Below are positions 8,055 to 14,712 of a stretch of DNA of 30,568 nucleotides, one piece after another. Made by a program: the position numbers and the translations under genes. The notes under the pieces are model-generated. The model made no database searches and was not told the DNA's origin. It was given only the letters and a program-made list of their open reading frames with translations. Source of the stretch: an uncultured Candidatus Melainabacteria bacterium (lineage in GTDB: Bacteria > Cyanobacteriota > Vampirovibrionia > Gastranaerophilales > Gastranaerophilaceae). The stretch lies in contig CAKVIN010000025.1 in NCBI GenBank assembly GCA_934754425.1, positions 1-30,568 on the forward strand, written 5' to 3'. Each line of letters starts with the position of its first letter. The stretch's first letter is position 1.

Positions 8055-8338
8055 AATTACTCCTTATAAGAAACGACCTTATATTGCTTACAATTTATAT
8101 AACGGCATTTTTTTTGAAAACTTTAGGCCTTTAAAAAAAAAACAAGCGCACTACTACTGCTATTATTACTACTATTACTACTATTACTACATTTGCGTCT
8201 ATTGTAAATTTTTTTAAATCTCTTAACAAAAGAAAATATTAATTCTCTATTTGAATTAAAAAGGGAAAATTTCTATTTTGTCAAAATGGGAAATTTTAAC
8301 TTTGCTGCGAAAAGAAAATAAGTAAAGAATAAATTGTT
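8055..8338. other. Non-coding gap between the calpain-like gene and the marR promoter
   Basis: No gene is supported here. The gap holds the calpain ribosome site (AAGGAG, minus strand, about 8060-8068), A/T homopolymers, the trinucleotide repeat listed separately, and a short direct repeat GGGAAAATTT / GGGAAATTTT near 8264 and 8288. At its right edge, reading leftward from 8341, a short sequence still resembles the tolC start (ATA ACA where tolC has ATG ACA) and then stops after about 14 codons. Confidence 0.6.
8152..8190. repeat. TAY trinucleotide microsatellite
   Basis: Thirteen consecutive TAC/TAT-type triplets (one is TGC). The last 27 bp are three perfect copies of TATTACTAC (8164-8190). 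Such tracts can gain or lose units by slippage. It lies about 100 nt upstream of the calpain-like gene. Confidence 0.9.
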
Positions 8339-8399
8339 ATATTTACACTTCTTTTTCTTGTGTTATTATGATAACACAAAGGGATTTTTATGAAACAAG
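8339..8399. repeat. Promoter-region direct repeat, copy B (working marR start, decayed tolC start)
   Basis: Second copy of the repeat at 5801-5860. Here the marR ATG (8390) is intact. On the minus strand the position of the tolC ATG reads ATA (8341-8339), and the next codons resemble the tolC signal peptide (ITIYSLLIFF against MTFKNFLIIFF) before a stop. Together the copies flank 5861-8338. Confidence 0.78.
8342..8379 (+). promoter_or_regulatory. marR-emrAB promoter with overlapping MarR operator
   Basis: TTTACA (8342-8347) and TATTAT (8364-8369) are 16 nt apart. The -10 box lies inside the palindrome TTGTGTTAT-TATG-ATAACACAA (8358-8379), which ends 10 nt before the marR ATG. A bound dimer would block both polymerase and the start region, the usual MarR autorepression layout. 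Confidence 0.7.
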
Positions 8400-8842
8400 C
8401 TATTTTATTAAAACAAAAAATTGGGTTAAGGCTTTCAAGAGCCGGATTATTATCTAAATTATTTGCTAAACAAACATTCAAAAAAAGTGGGCATGATTTA
8501 ATGCCGGAACAATTTACTGTTTTGTATGCTTTAAAAGAACATAATGGAATGTATTTAAGACAGCTTGGTGATATTACATATAAAGACCGACCTAACATGA
8601 CAAGAATTTGTACTATATTAGAAGATAAAGGATATTTAACATCAAATATAGACACTCATGGTAGGCAAGTTAAGAAATTATATATAACAGACAAAGGACT
8701 TGAAATCTGTGAAAAAACACTTTCTGTTGTATTAAGTATTTGGAATGAATCAGTAATAGGGCTTGAGCAAGAAGAAATTGATAATTTCTTAACAACATTA
8801 GACAAAATAGAAGAAAATATGAAATCAAAGACATTGGTTTAG
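8390..8842 (+). CDS. MarR-family transcriptional repressor
   Basis: A 150-aa winged-helix regulator. The helix-turn-helix lies around residues 38-80 (MPEQFTVLYALKEHNGMYLRQLGD, then DRPNMTRICTILEDKGYL). The wing carries the family's Asp/Arg-rich hairpin and ITDKGLE motif. Proteins of this family repress efflux operons and release DNA when they bind small aromatic compounds. The gene begins an operon with emrA and emrB and has a perfect palindrome in its own promoter and in that of tolC, so I infer it represses both units. AAAGGGA is the ribosome site. The inducer cannot be read from the sequence. Confidence 0.88.
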   Translation: MKQAILLKQKIGLRLSRAGLLSKLFAKQTFKKSGHDLMPEQFTVLYALKEHNGMYLRQLGDITYKDRPNMTRICTILEDKGYLTSNIDTHGRQVKKLYITDKGLEICEKTLSVVLSIWNESVIGLEQEEIDNFLTTLDKIEENMKSKTLV

Positions 8843-8851
8843 GTGAACATT

Positions 8852-9958
8852 ATGGGAAGAAAAAAAGAAGATAAAAATTCGCCGGAATTTATAAAAGAGG
8901 CTAAAAAGCGTTTAAAAAAACGACGTCCTGAATACAAGAAAAAACGTGTGATTGTGCCGAGCATAACAGCTGCAGTGTTGATAATACTAGGAATAGTTGC
9001 CGCTGTACACTCAACATTCTTTCAATCAACTGACGATGCATTTGTAGAAGGTCGTCTTGTTTCAATTGCTCCAAGGGTAGCTGCTCCTGTCGTTAAATTA
9101 CTGGTTGATGATAACCAAGAAGTTAATGCGGGTGATTTACTGGTAGAACTTGATCCAAAAGATTTTGAAGTTGCTCTTGCTCAAGCAGAAGCAAAACTAG
9201 CAGAGGCAAAGGCTGGGCTTAATATAGCCGTAAAAAACGTGGATGAAAGTTCTTCAAAAGTTAATAAGTCATTTGAAGATATTTCTTCCGCTGAATCAAA
9301 ATTAGATTTTGCAAAAAAAGATTTTGCAAGATATAAAGATTTATACAAAGATGGTATTGTATCTAAACAAGCTTATGAAAAAAGCAAGACAGCTTTAGAA
9401 GTAGCAGAAGCTGATTTTAATGCTTCCAACGAAAATTCTGTTGCAGCTAGACATGCTCTTGAATCTAATAAAGCAAAAACTGAAGCCGATGAAGCTTTAA
9501 TACAAAGATTGGAAGCTGAAGTTGAACAAGCAAAACTAAACTTAAAATACACTAAAATTTATGCACCACAATCCGGAAAAATTGCTGCAAGAAGTGTCGA
9601 AAAAGGGAATTATGTAAATATAGGGCAACCTTTGATGAATATTGTTCCAAATCAAGTTTGGGTAGTTGCTAATTTCAAAGAAATTCAACTTACGCACATG
9701 AAAGATGGACAACCCGTAAAAATAAAAGTTGATACTTATCCTAATAAAAGATTTAAAGGACATGTAGAAAGTATTCAACGTGCAACAGGCGCAAAATCAA
9801 GTTTGTTCCCTCCGGAAAATGCTGTTGGTAGTTATGTAAAAATTGTTCAAAGAGTTCCTGTAAAAATTGTATTTGACGAAGATATTTCAAACTACAATAT
9901 AGTCCCTGGAATGTCCGTTGTACCAAAGGTAAGAATAAAAAATGGAAAAGAAAACTAA
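8852..9958 (+). CDS. emrA: EmrA/HlyD-type membrane fusion protein
   Basis: The periplasmic adaptor linking an inner-membrane pump to TolC. From the chosen start (368 aa) there is a basic cytoplasmic N-terminus, one membrane segment (about 33-53), the signature QSTDDAFVEGRLVSIAPRV and a lipoyl-like half (VVKLLVDDNQEVNAGDLLVELDP). A long Ala/Glu/Lys-rich coiled-coil hairpin (about 105-225) and beta-barrel segments (SGKIAARSVEKGNYVNIGQPLM) complete it. I use ATG 8852, with AGGTGA 5 nt upstream, rather than the in-frame GTG at 8843. It follows marR by 9 nt and overlaps emrB by 17 nt, so the operon is tight. Substrates are probably hydrophobic toxic compounds, by family. Confidence 0.9.
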   Translation: MGRKKEDKNSPEFIKEAKKRLKKRRPEYKKKRVIVPSITAAVLIILGIVAAVHSTFFQSTDDAFVEGRLVSIAPRVAAPVVKLLVDDNQEVNAGDLLVELDPKDFEVALAQAEAKLAEAKAGLNIAVKNVDESSSKVNKSFEDISSAESKLDFAKKDFARYKDLYKDGIVSKQAYEKSKTALEVAEADFNASNENSVAARHALESNKAKTEADEALIQRLEAEVEQAKLNLKYTKIYAPQSGKIAARSVEKGNYVNIGQPLMNIVPNQVWVVANFKEIQLTHMKDGQPVKIKVDTYPNKRFKGHVESIQRATGAKSSLFPPENAVGSYVKIVQRVPVKIVFDEDISNYNIVPGMSVVPKVRIKNGKEN

Positions 9959-11480
9959 CCCATTCATAATAGCATTAGCCGTATTATTGCCATCGTTTTT
10001 AGCATTGGCTGCATCTTCCGGAACAAACGTAAGTCAGCCGCATATTGCAGGATTTTATGGAGCAACTCAATATGAAGCAAATACAGTAATTACGTGTTAT
10101 ATCATATCCGGTGGGTTAATGTTACCGGTCACCGGATATTTAGTACGTTTAATTGGCAAAAAACTTTTATTTATATACAGTATTATCGTTTTTGCAATCG
10201 GTTGCTTACTGTGTATATTAGCACCGAATTTACAAGCACTGATTGGAGCCAGAATTGTCCAAGGTATTGGTAGCGGATGTATTTTACCATTATGTCAGGC
10301 TGTTTTATTGGAAGTTTTTCCTCCGGAACAGCGAGGTATCGCTATGGGATTATTTGGTGTTGCTGCTATGTTTTCTCCACTTGCCGGACCTTTTATTGGT
10401 GGTTATTTAACAGATAATTATTCTTGGCAATGGATTTTTATCATAAACATTCCACTCTGTATATTATCATTGCTTTTAATTAAATTGTTTATGGCAGATG
10501 AAGAACCGGCAAAGTCAAATTACAACAAAAAATTTGACATTGTAGGTTATTTATCTATTGTAATTGCAATGGGATGTATGCAAGTTATTCTAGATAAAGG
10601 GCAACAATACAACTGGTTTGACGAAACTTGGATTTGTTGGACAACAGGTGTTTGTATTTTTTCATTTGTTTTCTTTTATGTTTGGGAATTAGAATATAAA
10701 TATCCGGTTATTGATATTCGAGTTTTTAAAGATAGAAATTTTTTGTTTGGAACTTTTGCAAGTGCTTTTATTAATGTTGTTTTGTATTCAACACTGCTTT
10801 TAGTTCCTATGTTTGTTCAAAGTTTAATCGGATATAGCCCTTCAATGTCAGGCTTGTTAATGTTTCCACGTGCTATAATTTGTTTAATAGGTTTGATTGT
10901 AATGGGAGAAGTTTCTAAATATGTAGAAGGACGTTTACTTTCAATTATTGGGTTTATCATTATTGCTATTTCACTTTTAATGTTAACGCAAATGAATCCA
11001 AATTCATCAATGGAAAGTATAATATTACCAAATCTCCTTTTATGTATTGGAGTTCCAACCGCTTTTGTTCCTATTACAGCATTGTCTTTTCAGACTTTAC
11101 CTGCTTCAAAGAATGCTGATGCTGCAGCTTTGCACGCTTTGTTTAAAAACATCCTGACTGCAATGTCAACTTCTGTATCATCAACATTTATTGCACGAGT
11201 ATCTCAGGTTTATCAAAATTATTTTGTTGCAGATCTTTCTCCACACAATCCAATGTTTTTATACAAATTTAACGCATTGCAACATAAATTTATGAGATAT
11301 TATCCTACAGTAGTTGCTTCAAAAAAAGCAAATGGAATTCTTTATAAACAATTACTAGCACAATCAAGGTTAGCAGCATTTTTTGATATATTCACTATGT
11401 TAGCTCTTTTGATGATTTTTGCAATTTTTCTTGTAATACTTCTAAAAAATAAACAAGTTCAAAAGAGTAATAAAACTTAA
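9942..11480 (+). CDS. emrB: EmrB-type drug:proton antiporter (MFS, DHA2 family)
   Basis: A 512-aa inner-membrane transporter with about 14 hydrophobic segments, the DHA2 number. Motif A-like GYLVRLIGKKLLF follows segment 2, and the antiporter motif C appears as GVAAMFSPLAGPFIGGYL. WQWIFIINIP in the next loop is typical of EmrB-type proteins. It would export drugs or amphipathic compounds using the proton gradient, through EmrA and the TolC-like channel encoded at 4444-5802. The start overlaps the end of emrA by 17 nt, suggesting translational coupling. No terminator was seen directly after it. The substrate is unknown. Confidence 0.9.
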   Translation: MEKKTNPFIIALAVLLPSFLALAASSGTNVSQPHIAGFYGATQYEANTVITCYIISGGLMLPVTGYLVRLIGKKLLFIYSIIVFAIGCLLCILAPNLQALIGARIVQGIGSGCILPLCQAVLLEVFPPEQRGIAMGLFGVAAMFSPLAGPFIGGYLTDNYSWQWIFIINIPLCILSLLLIKLFMADEEPAKSNYNKKFDIVGYLSIVIAMGCMQVILDKGQQYNWFDETWICWTTGVCIFSFVFFYVWELEYKYPVIDIRVFKDRNFLFGTFASAFINVVLYSTLLLVPMFVQSLIGYSPSMSGLLMFPRAIICLIGLIVMGEVSKYVEGRLLSIIGFIIIAISLLMLTQMNPNSSMESIILPNLLLCIGVPTAFVPITALSFQTLPASKNADAAALHALFKNILTAMSTSVSSTFIARVSQVYQNYFVADLSPHNPMFLYKFNALQHKFMRYYPTVVASKKANGILYKQLLAQSRLAAFFDIFTMLALLMIFAIFLVILLKNKQVQKSNKT

Positions 11481-11497
11481 TTATTACACATAAGAGC

Positions 11498-11526
11498 TTT
11501 ACAAACTTTTTTTTTGTTATTAAAAT
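11498..11526 (+). promoter_or_regulatory. rpsT promoter
   Basis: TTTACA (11498-11503) and TAAAAT (11521-11526) lie at the ideal 17-nt spacing. The predicted start near 11533 leaves a leader of about 80 nt. Confidence 0.68.
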
Positions 11527-11538
11527 GATAATACTCAC

Positions 11539-11586
11539 TATCCTCAAGTGATGGGTTTGAAGTAAGAAGTCATTAGCTTACGGATA
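11539..11586 (+). promoter_or_regulatory. Possible structured leader of rpsT (three-way junction)
   Basis: Three nested pairings fit with almost no unpaired joints: TATCC (11539-11543) with GGATA (11582-11586), TCAA (11544-11547) with TTGA (11557-11560), and GTAAG (11562-11566) with CTTAC (11577-11581). The two hairpin loops can pair with each other (TGATG 11549-11553 with CATTA 11571-11575, one G-U). S20 is known to control its own synthesis in E. coli, so a regulatory leader is reasonable, but the stems are short and may be chance. Confidence 0.35.
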
Positions 11587-11611
11587 TCCCAAGTAGTGAA
11601 AGGAAAATAAA

Positions 11612-11878
11612 ATGGCAAACATTAAGTCAGCAAAAAAAAGAGTTCTTATTGCAGAAGCAAACAGACAAAAAAACGTAGCTTTTAAAACATCTATTAAAAC
11701 AGCTTTGAAAAAAGCTTTAGCTTTAGCAGAAGGTGATGATAAAGATGCTTTAAATTCAGCTATTTCAAGAGTTTATCAACTATGTGATAAAGCTGTTTCA
11801 AAAGGTATTTTGCATAAAAATACAGCTGCAAGAAAGAAATCAAGATTAGTTCTTGCTATTAAAAAATTAGCAAAATAA
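11612..11878 (+). CDS. rpsT: 30S ribosomal protein S20
   Basis: A small basic 88-aa protein of three long helices that binds 16S rRNA in the body of the 30S subunit. The start MANIKSAKKRVLIAEANRQKN and the later HKNTAARKKSRL are the conserved S20 signatures, and the length is typical. AAAGGA lies about 8 nt upstream of the ATG. It is a single-gene unit with its own promoter, a long and possibly structured leader, and a strong terminator. Confidence 0.96.
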   Translation: MANIKSAKKRVLIAEANRQKNVAFKTSIKTALKKALALAEGDDKDALNSAISRVYQLCDKAVSKGILHKNTAARKKSRLVLAIKKLAK

Positions 11879-11896
11879 GCTGAAAAGATTTTCTTA

Positions 11897-11928
11897 TAAA
11901 AGAGGTGGTTTAAAACCACCTCTTTTGT
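11897..11928. terminator. Bidirectional intrinsic terminator between rpsT and the UDP-xylose synthase gene
   Basis: AAAGAGGTGGTTT and AAACCACCTCTTT form a GC-containing stem with T-runs on both sides, so it can end the rpsT transcript on the + strand and the converging epimerase-family gene on the minus strand. Confidence 0.87.
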
Positions 11929-11937
11929 TTGTCAAAT

Positions 11938-12861
11938 TTATACATTTTTAAAATATTCAATAGTCTTATTTAAGCCATCTTCAATATTTATTTTTGGAGT
12001 CCAATTAAGTTCTTTTTCTGCAAGCGAAATATTAGGTCGTCTTTTAATCGGATCATCGGATGGTAGTGGTAAAAAATTTAAGTGAGAATTTGAACCAATC
12101 AATTTGATAATAAGTTTTGCAAAATCAAGAATTGTTCTTTCAGACGGATTTCCTAAATTAACCGGTCCTGTTATATTGGATGACATCATTTTTATTAGCC
12201 CATCAACTAAATCATCAACATAGCAGAAAGAACGAGTTTGCGAACCATCGCCATAGATAGTAATTTCCTGATTGTTCAAGGCCTGTAATATAAAATTGGA
12301 AACAACACGTCCATCTTCTTGTGACATGTTAGGTCCGTAGGTGTTAAAAATTCTAACAATTTTTGTATCAACATTATAACGACGATGATAATCCATCATT
12401 AAAGTTTCCGCACAACGCTTTCCTTCATCATAACAACTTCTTATGCCAATAGGATTAACATTTCCCCAATACATTTCTGCTTGAGGATGTACTAAAGGAT
12501 TTCCGTAAACTTCACTTGTCGATGCTTGTAAAATTTTTGCATTACATTTTTTAGCTAATTCTAACATGTTTATTATTCCTAAAACAGAAGTTTTAAGAGT
12601 TTTTATCGGATCATACTGATAGTGTGGCGGACTGGCAGGACAAGCTAAATTATATATTTGAGTTACATCAGCTTCAAATTTTTCGGTTATATCATGTTCT
12701 ATTAGTTTAAAATTTGAATTAGAGAGTAATTTTTCTACGTTAGATTTTGCTCCGGTAAAAAAATTGTCAAGACAAATAACTTCATTACCTTCTTCTAATA
12801 GTTTTTTACATAAATGTGAGCCAATAAATCCGGCACCACCTGTTACTAATATTTTTTCCAT
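11938..12861 (-). CDS. UDP-glucuronate decarboxylase (UDP-xylose synthase), extended SDR family
   Basis: Makes UDP-xylose from UDP-glucuronate for cell-surface polysaccharides. The 307-aa protein has the Rossmann motif GGAGFIG (8-14), Asp32 at the end of the second strand, and the UXS signature ACPASPPHYQYDPIKT (73-88). The catalytic set is Ser/Thr114-116, Glu117, Tyr144 and Lys148, in STSEVYG and RSCYDEGKR. The YWGNVNPIG block separates this family from plain 4-epimerases. It is transcribed alone and ends at the bidirectional terminator. There is no Shine-Dalgarno site; the -10 box lies exactly 6 nt before the ATG, predicting a leaderless message. Confidence 0.88.
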   Translation of the reverse strand: MEKILVTGGAGFIGSHLCKKLLEEGNEVICLDNFFTGAKSNVEKLLSNSNFKLIEHDITEKFEADVTQIYNLACPASPPHYQYDPIKTLKTSVLGIINMLELAKKCNAKILQASTSEVYGNPLVHPQAEMYWGNVNPIGIRSCYDEGKRCAETLMMDYHRRYNVDTKIVRIFNTYGPNMSQEDGRVVSNFILQALNNQEITIYGDGSQTRSFCYVDDLVDGLIKMMSSNITGPVNLGNPSERTILDFAKLIIKLIGSNSHLNFLPLPSDDPIKRRPNISLAEKELNWTPKINIEDGLNKTIEYFKNV

Positions 12862-12867
12862 ATTTTT

Positions 12868-12876
12868 ATATTAGCA
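12868..12876 (-). promoter_or_regulatory. Extended -10 promoter predicting a leaderless mRNA (UXS gene)
   Basis: On the minus strand TGC-TAATAT ends 6 nt before the ATG at 12861, so the expected +1 is the A of the start codon. The -35 region is weak, as is common with an extended -10. Confidence 0.5.
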
Positions 12877-12977
12877 TAAATATTTATATAAAGAATTTAT
12901 TAAAATTTGTTAATCCTCTCTTTATAACTGACTTATTTTTGTGTACACTGTATGTGTATGGAAAAGGAGGGTAAGTA

Positions 12978-13619
12978 ATGCCGAATTTTAATTTAATGTC
13001 GTATATAATGCCACCAGAAGATAAAATGTTTTTTCACATGTTTCGTGATAGCGTTGATATCTGTAAAACAACAGCAAAATTATATTATGATATAATTAAC
13101 AATAGTTTAACCGAAGAAAAGAAAGAAGAAGCTTATAAGTATAAGAAAAAAGGTTCGATTTCTTTGAAATTAATTTTAAAACAGTTAAATAAAAGTTTTA
13201 TTACTCCAATTGAGAGAGAAGATATCCAGTATATCGCCGTTAGACTTTATAAAATTAATAAAAGAATTGCAAAAGCCTGTTTGAATATGGAAGTGTATCG
13301 TTTGAAAGAATGCACTGATGATATGAAAGAACAGGCTTTAACTTTGGTTAATGCAACAGAAAAACTTGGTGAAATTATTTATAATCTAAAAAAAGTTTGT
13401 GATGTTGAATTATTAACCAAATTAAACATTCAAATGAAAGAATTAGAAACTCACGGTGATGAAGTACAAAGAAAAGCAATGTCAGAATTGTTCTCAGGTA
13501 AATATGAAACATTAGAAGTTATTAAACTTAGAAGTTTTTATAAAGAAGTAGAGAAAACACTTGATACTTGTTATCACATTTCAGATGCAGTATTAAATAT
13601 TGCATTAAAACAAAGTTAG
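12978..13619 (+). CDS. DUF47/PhoU-like protein paired with a PiT transporter
   Basis: A 213-aa all-helical cytoplasmic protein of the DUF47 family, distant relatives of PhoU encoded directly before PiT phosphate permeases. The family start is visible (PPEDKMFFHMFRDSVDICKTTAKLYYDII), as is the later THGDEVQRKAMSELF segment, where acidic residues usually bind metal. AAGGAGG sits just before the ATG. The next gene starts 8 nt after its stop, so the two are co-transcribed. It probably regulates or assists the permease; the mechanism is not established from sequence. Confidence 0.85.
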   Translation: MPNFNLMSYIMPPEDKMFFHMFRDSVDICKTTAKLYYDIINNSLTEEKKEEAYKYKKKGSISLKLILKQLNKSFITPIEREDIQYIAVRLYKINKRIAKACLNMEVYRLKECTDDMKEQALTLVNATEKLGEIIYNLKKVCDVELLTKLNIQMKELETHGDEVQRKAMSELFSGKYETLEVIKLRSFYKEVEKTLDTCYHISDAVLNIALKQS

Positions 13620-13627
13620 AGGTCATT

Positions 13628-14638
13628 ATGTCGATAACAATTTTATTATTAATAGCAGTGGTAGCTGTTGCACTTTTATTTGAATTTATAAATGGTTTTC
13701 ATGATTGTGCGAATGCTATTGCAACAGTTGTTTCAACTAAAGTATTATCGCCAAAGCAAGCTGTTTTATTTGGTGCCAGTTTAGAATTTATAGGAGCTTT
13801 AACTGGTACGCACGTTGCAAAAACAATCGGTTCTGGTATTGTTGATCACGAAATGATTACTTTAACTGTAATTTTTTGTGCAATATTAGCCGCTGTTTTA
13901 TGGAATTTATTAACTTGGTATTTGGGATTACCTTCAAGTTCATCTCATGCCCTTATTGGTGGACTTTTGGGTGCATCAATCGTTAAAGCCGGAGTAAGTG
14001 TTGTACATATTTCAACTTTAATGGATAAAATCATCATTCCGATGTTTACATCTCCTATGTTAGGATTTTGTGCCGGTTATTTATTAATGTTGTTTTTGAT
14101 TATTGTTTTAATTAAAGCAAATCCTCAAAGAGTAAATAAACGCTTCAGAAAGTTACAATTGTTGTCATCCGGCTTGATGGCATTAAGTCATGGTTCGAAT
14201 GATGCTCAAAAAACAATGGGAATTATTACTTTAGCTTTATTAGCCGGAGGTGTATTACATAAATCTCCAACCGGTGATTTTGATATTCCGTTAATTGTAA
14301 TTATAATATGTGCGCTAATGATGGCAGCAGGTACAATGAACGGCGGATGGAAAATTATTAAAACGATGGGACACAAAATTATTAGACTTAAACCGATTCA
14401 TGGTTTTGCCGCAGAAACGTCTGCTGCAGGTTTAATTTTGACAGCATCACATTTTGGTATTCCATTGAGTACGACTCACGTAATATCAACAGCGATAATG
14501 GGCGTAGGTTCAACTTTTCATGCTCACGCCGTAAAATGGAGAATCGTTGGTAACATTGTAATAGCTTGGGTATTAACAATACCTGCGTGTATGATTTTAT
14601 CATCAATTATTTACTATTTGATTTATAAAATTGTATAA
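13628..14638 (+). CDS. PiT-family inorganic phosphate permease
   Basis: A 336-aa polytopic inner-membrane protein with two PiT signature repeats: GFHDCANAIATVVSTK near the N-terminus and SHGSNDAQKTMGI in the second half. It also has LPSSSSHALIGGLLG and PLSTTHVISTAIMG, matching the inverted internal repeat of the family. These proteins import phosphate as metal-phosphate with protons or sodium. I take ATG 13628, with AGAGG upstream, over a longer frame that would overlap the previous gene. It is co-transcribed with the DUF47 gene. Confidence 0.9.
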   Translation: MSITILLLIAVVAVALLFEFINGFHDCANAIATVVSTKVLSPKQAVLFGASLEFIGALTGTHVAKTIGSGIVDHEMITLTVIFCAILAAVLWNLLTWYLGLPSSSSHALIGGLLGASIVKAGVSVVHISTLMDKIIIPMFTSPMLGFCAGYLLMLFLIIVLIKANPQRVNKRFRKLQLLSSGLMALSHGSNDAQKTMGIITLALLAGGVLHKSPTGDFDIPLIVIIICALMMAAGTMNGGWKIIKTMGHKIIRLKPIHGFAAETSAAGLILTASHFGIPLSTTHVISTAIMGVGSTFHAHAVKWRIVGNIVIAWVLTIPACMILSSIIYYLIYKIV

Positions 14639-14659
14639 TAATATAAATAATTTAAGAAT

Positions 14660-14712
14660 GAAGCTAATAAGTAGAAAATATTCATAAATTTGAATAACTA
14701 CTAATTAGCTTC
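14660..14712. terminator. Long inverted repeat between converging genes
   Basis: A 15-bp arm at 14660-14674 pairs with 14698-14712 at 14 of 15 positions. A second small palindrome, ATTCA...TGAAT (14680-14695), lies in the loop. The right arm covers the stop codon of the leftward MEMO-AMMECR1 gene. T-runs are poor on both sides, so it may be a weak bidirectional terminator or an RNA stabiliser. Confidence 0.45.

Noticed and set aside
8152..8190. Short repeat tract considered as a CRISPR remnant
   Set aside because: Units are 3 or 9 bp with no spacers and no cas genes nearby.
7993..8217. Rightward 74-aa ORF with a run of tyrosines
   Set aside because: It is the TAY microsatellite read in one frame, antisense to the protease gene's start and without a ribosome site.
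8296..8655. Leftward 119-aa ORF across the start of marR
   Set aside because: It runs antisense to marR. Its likeness to the tolC leader comes from the duplicated promoter, not from a live gene.
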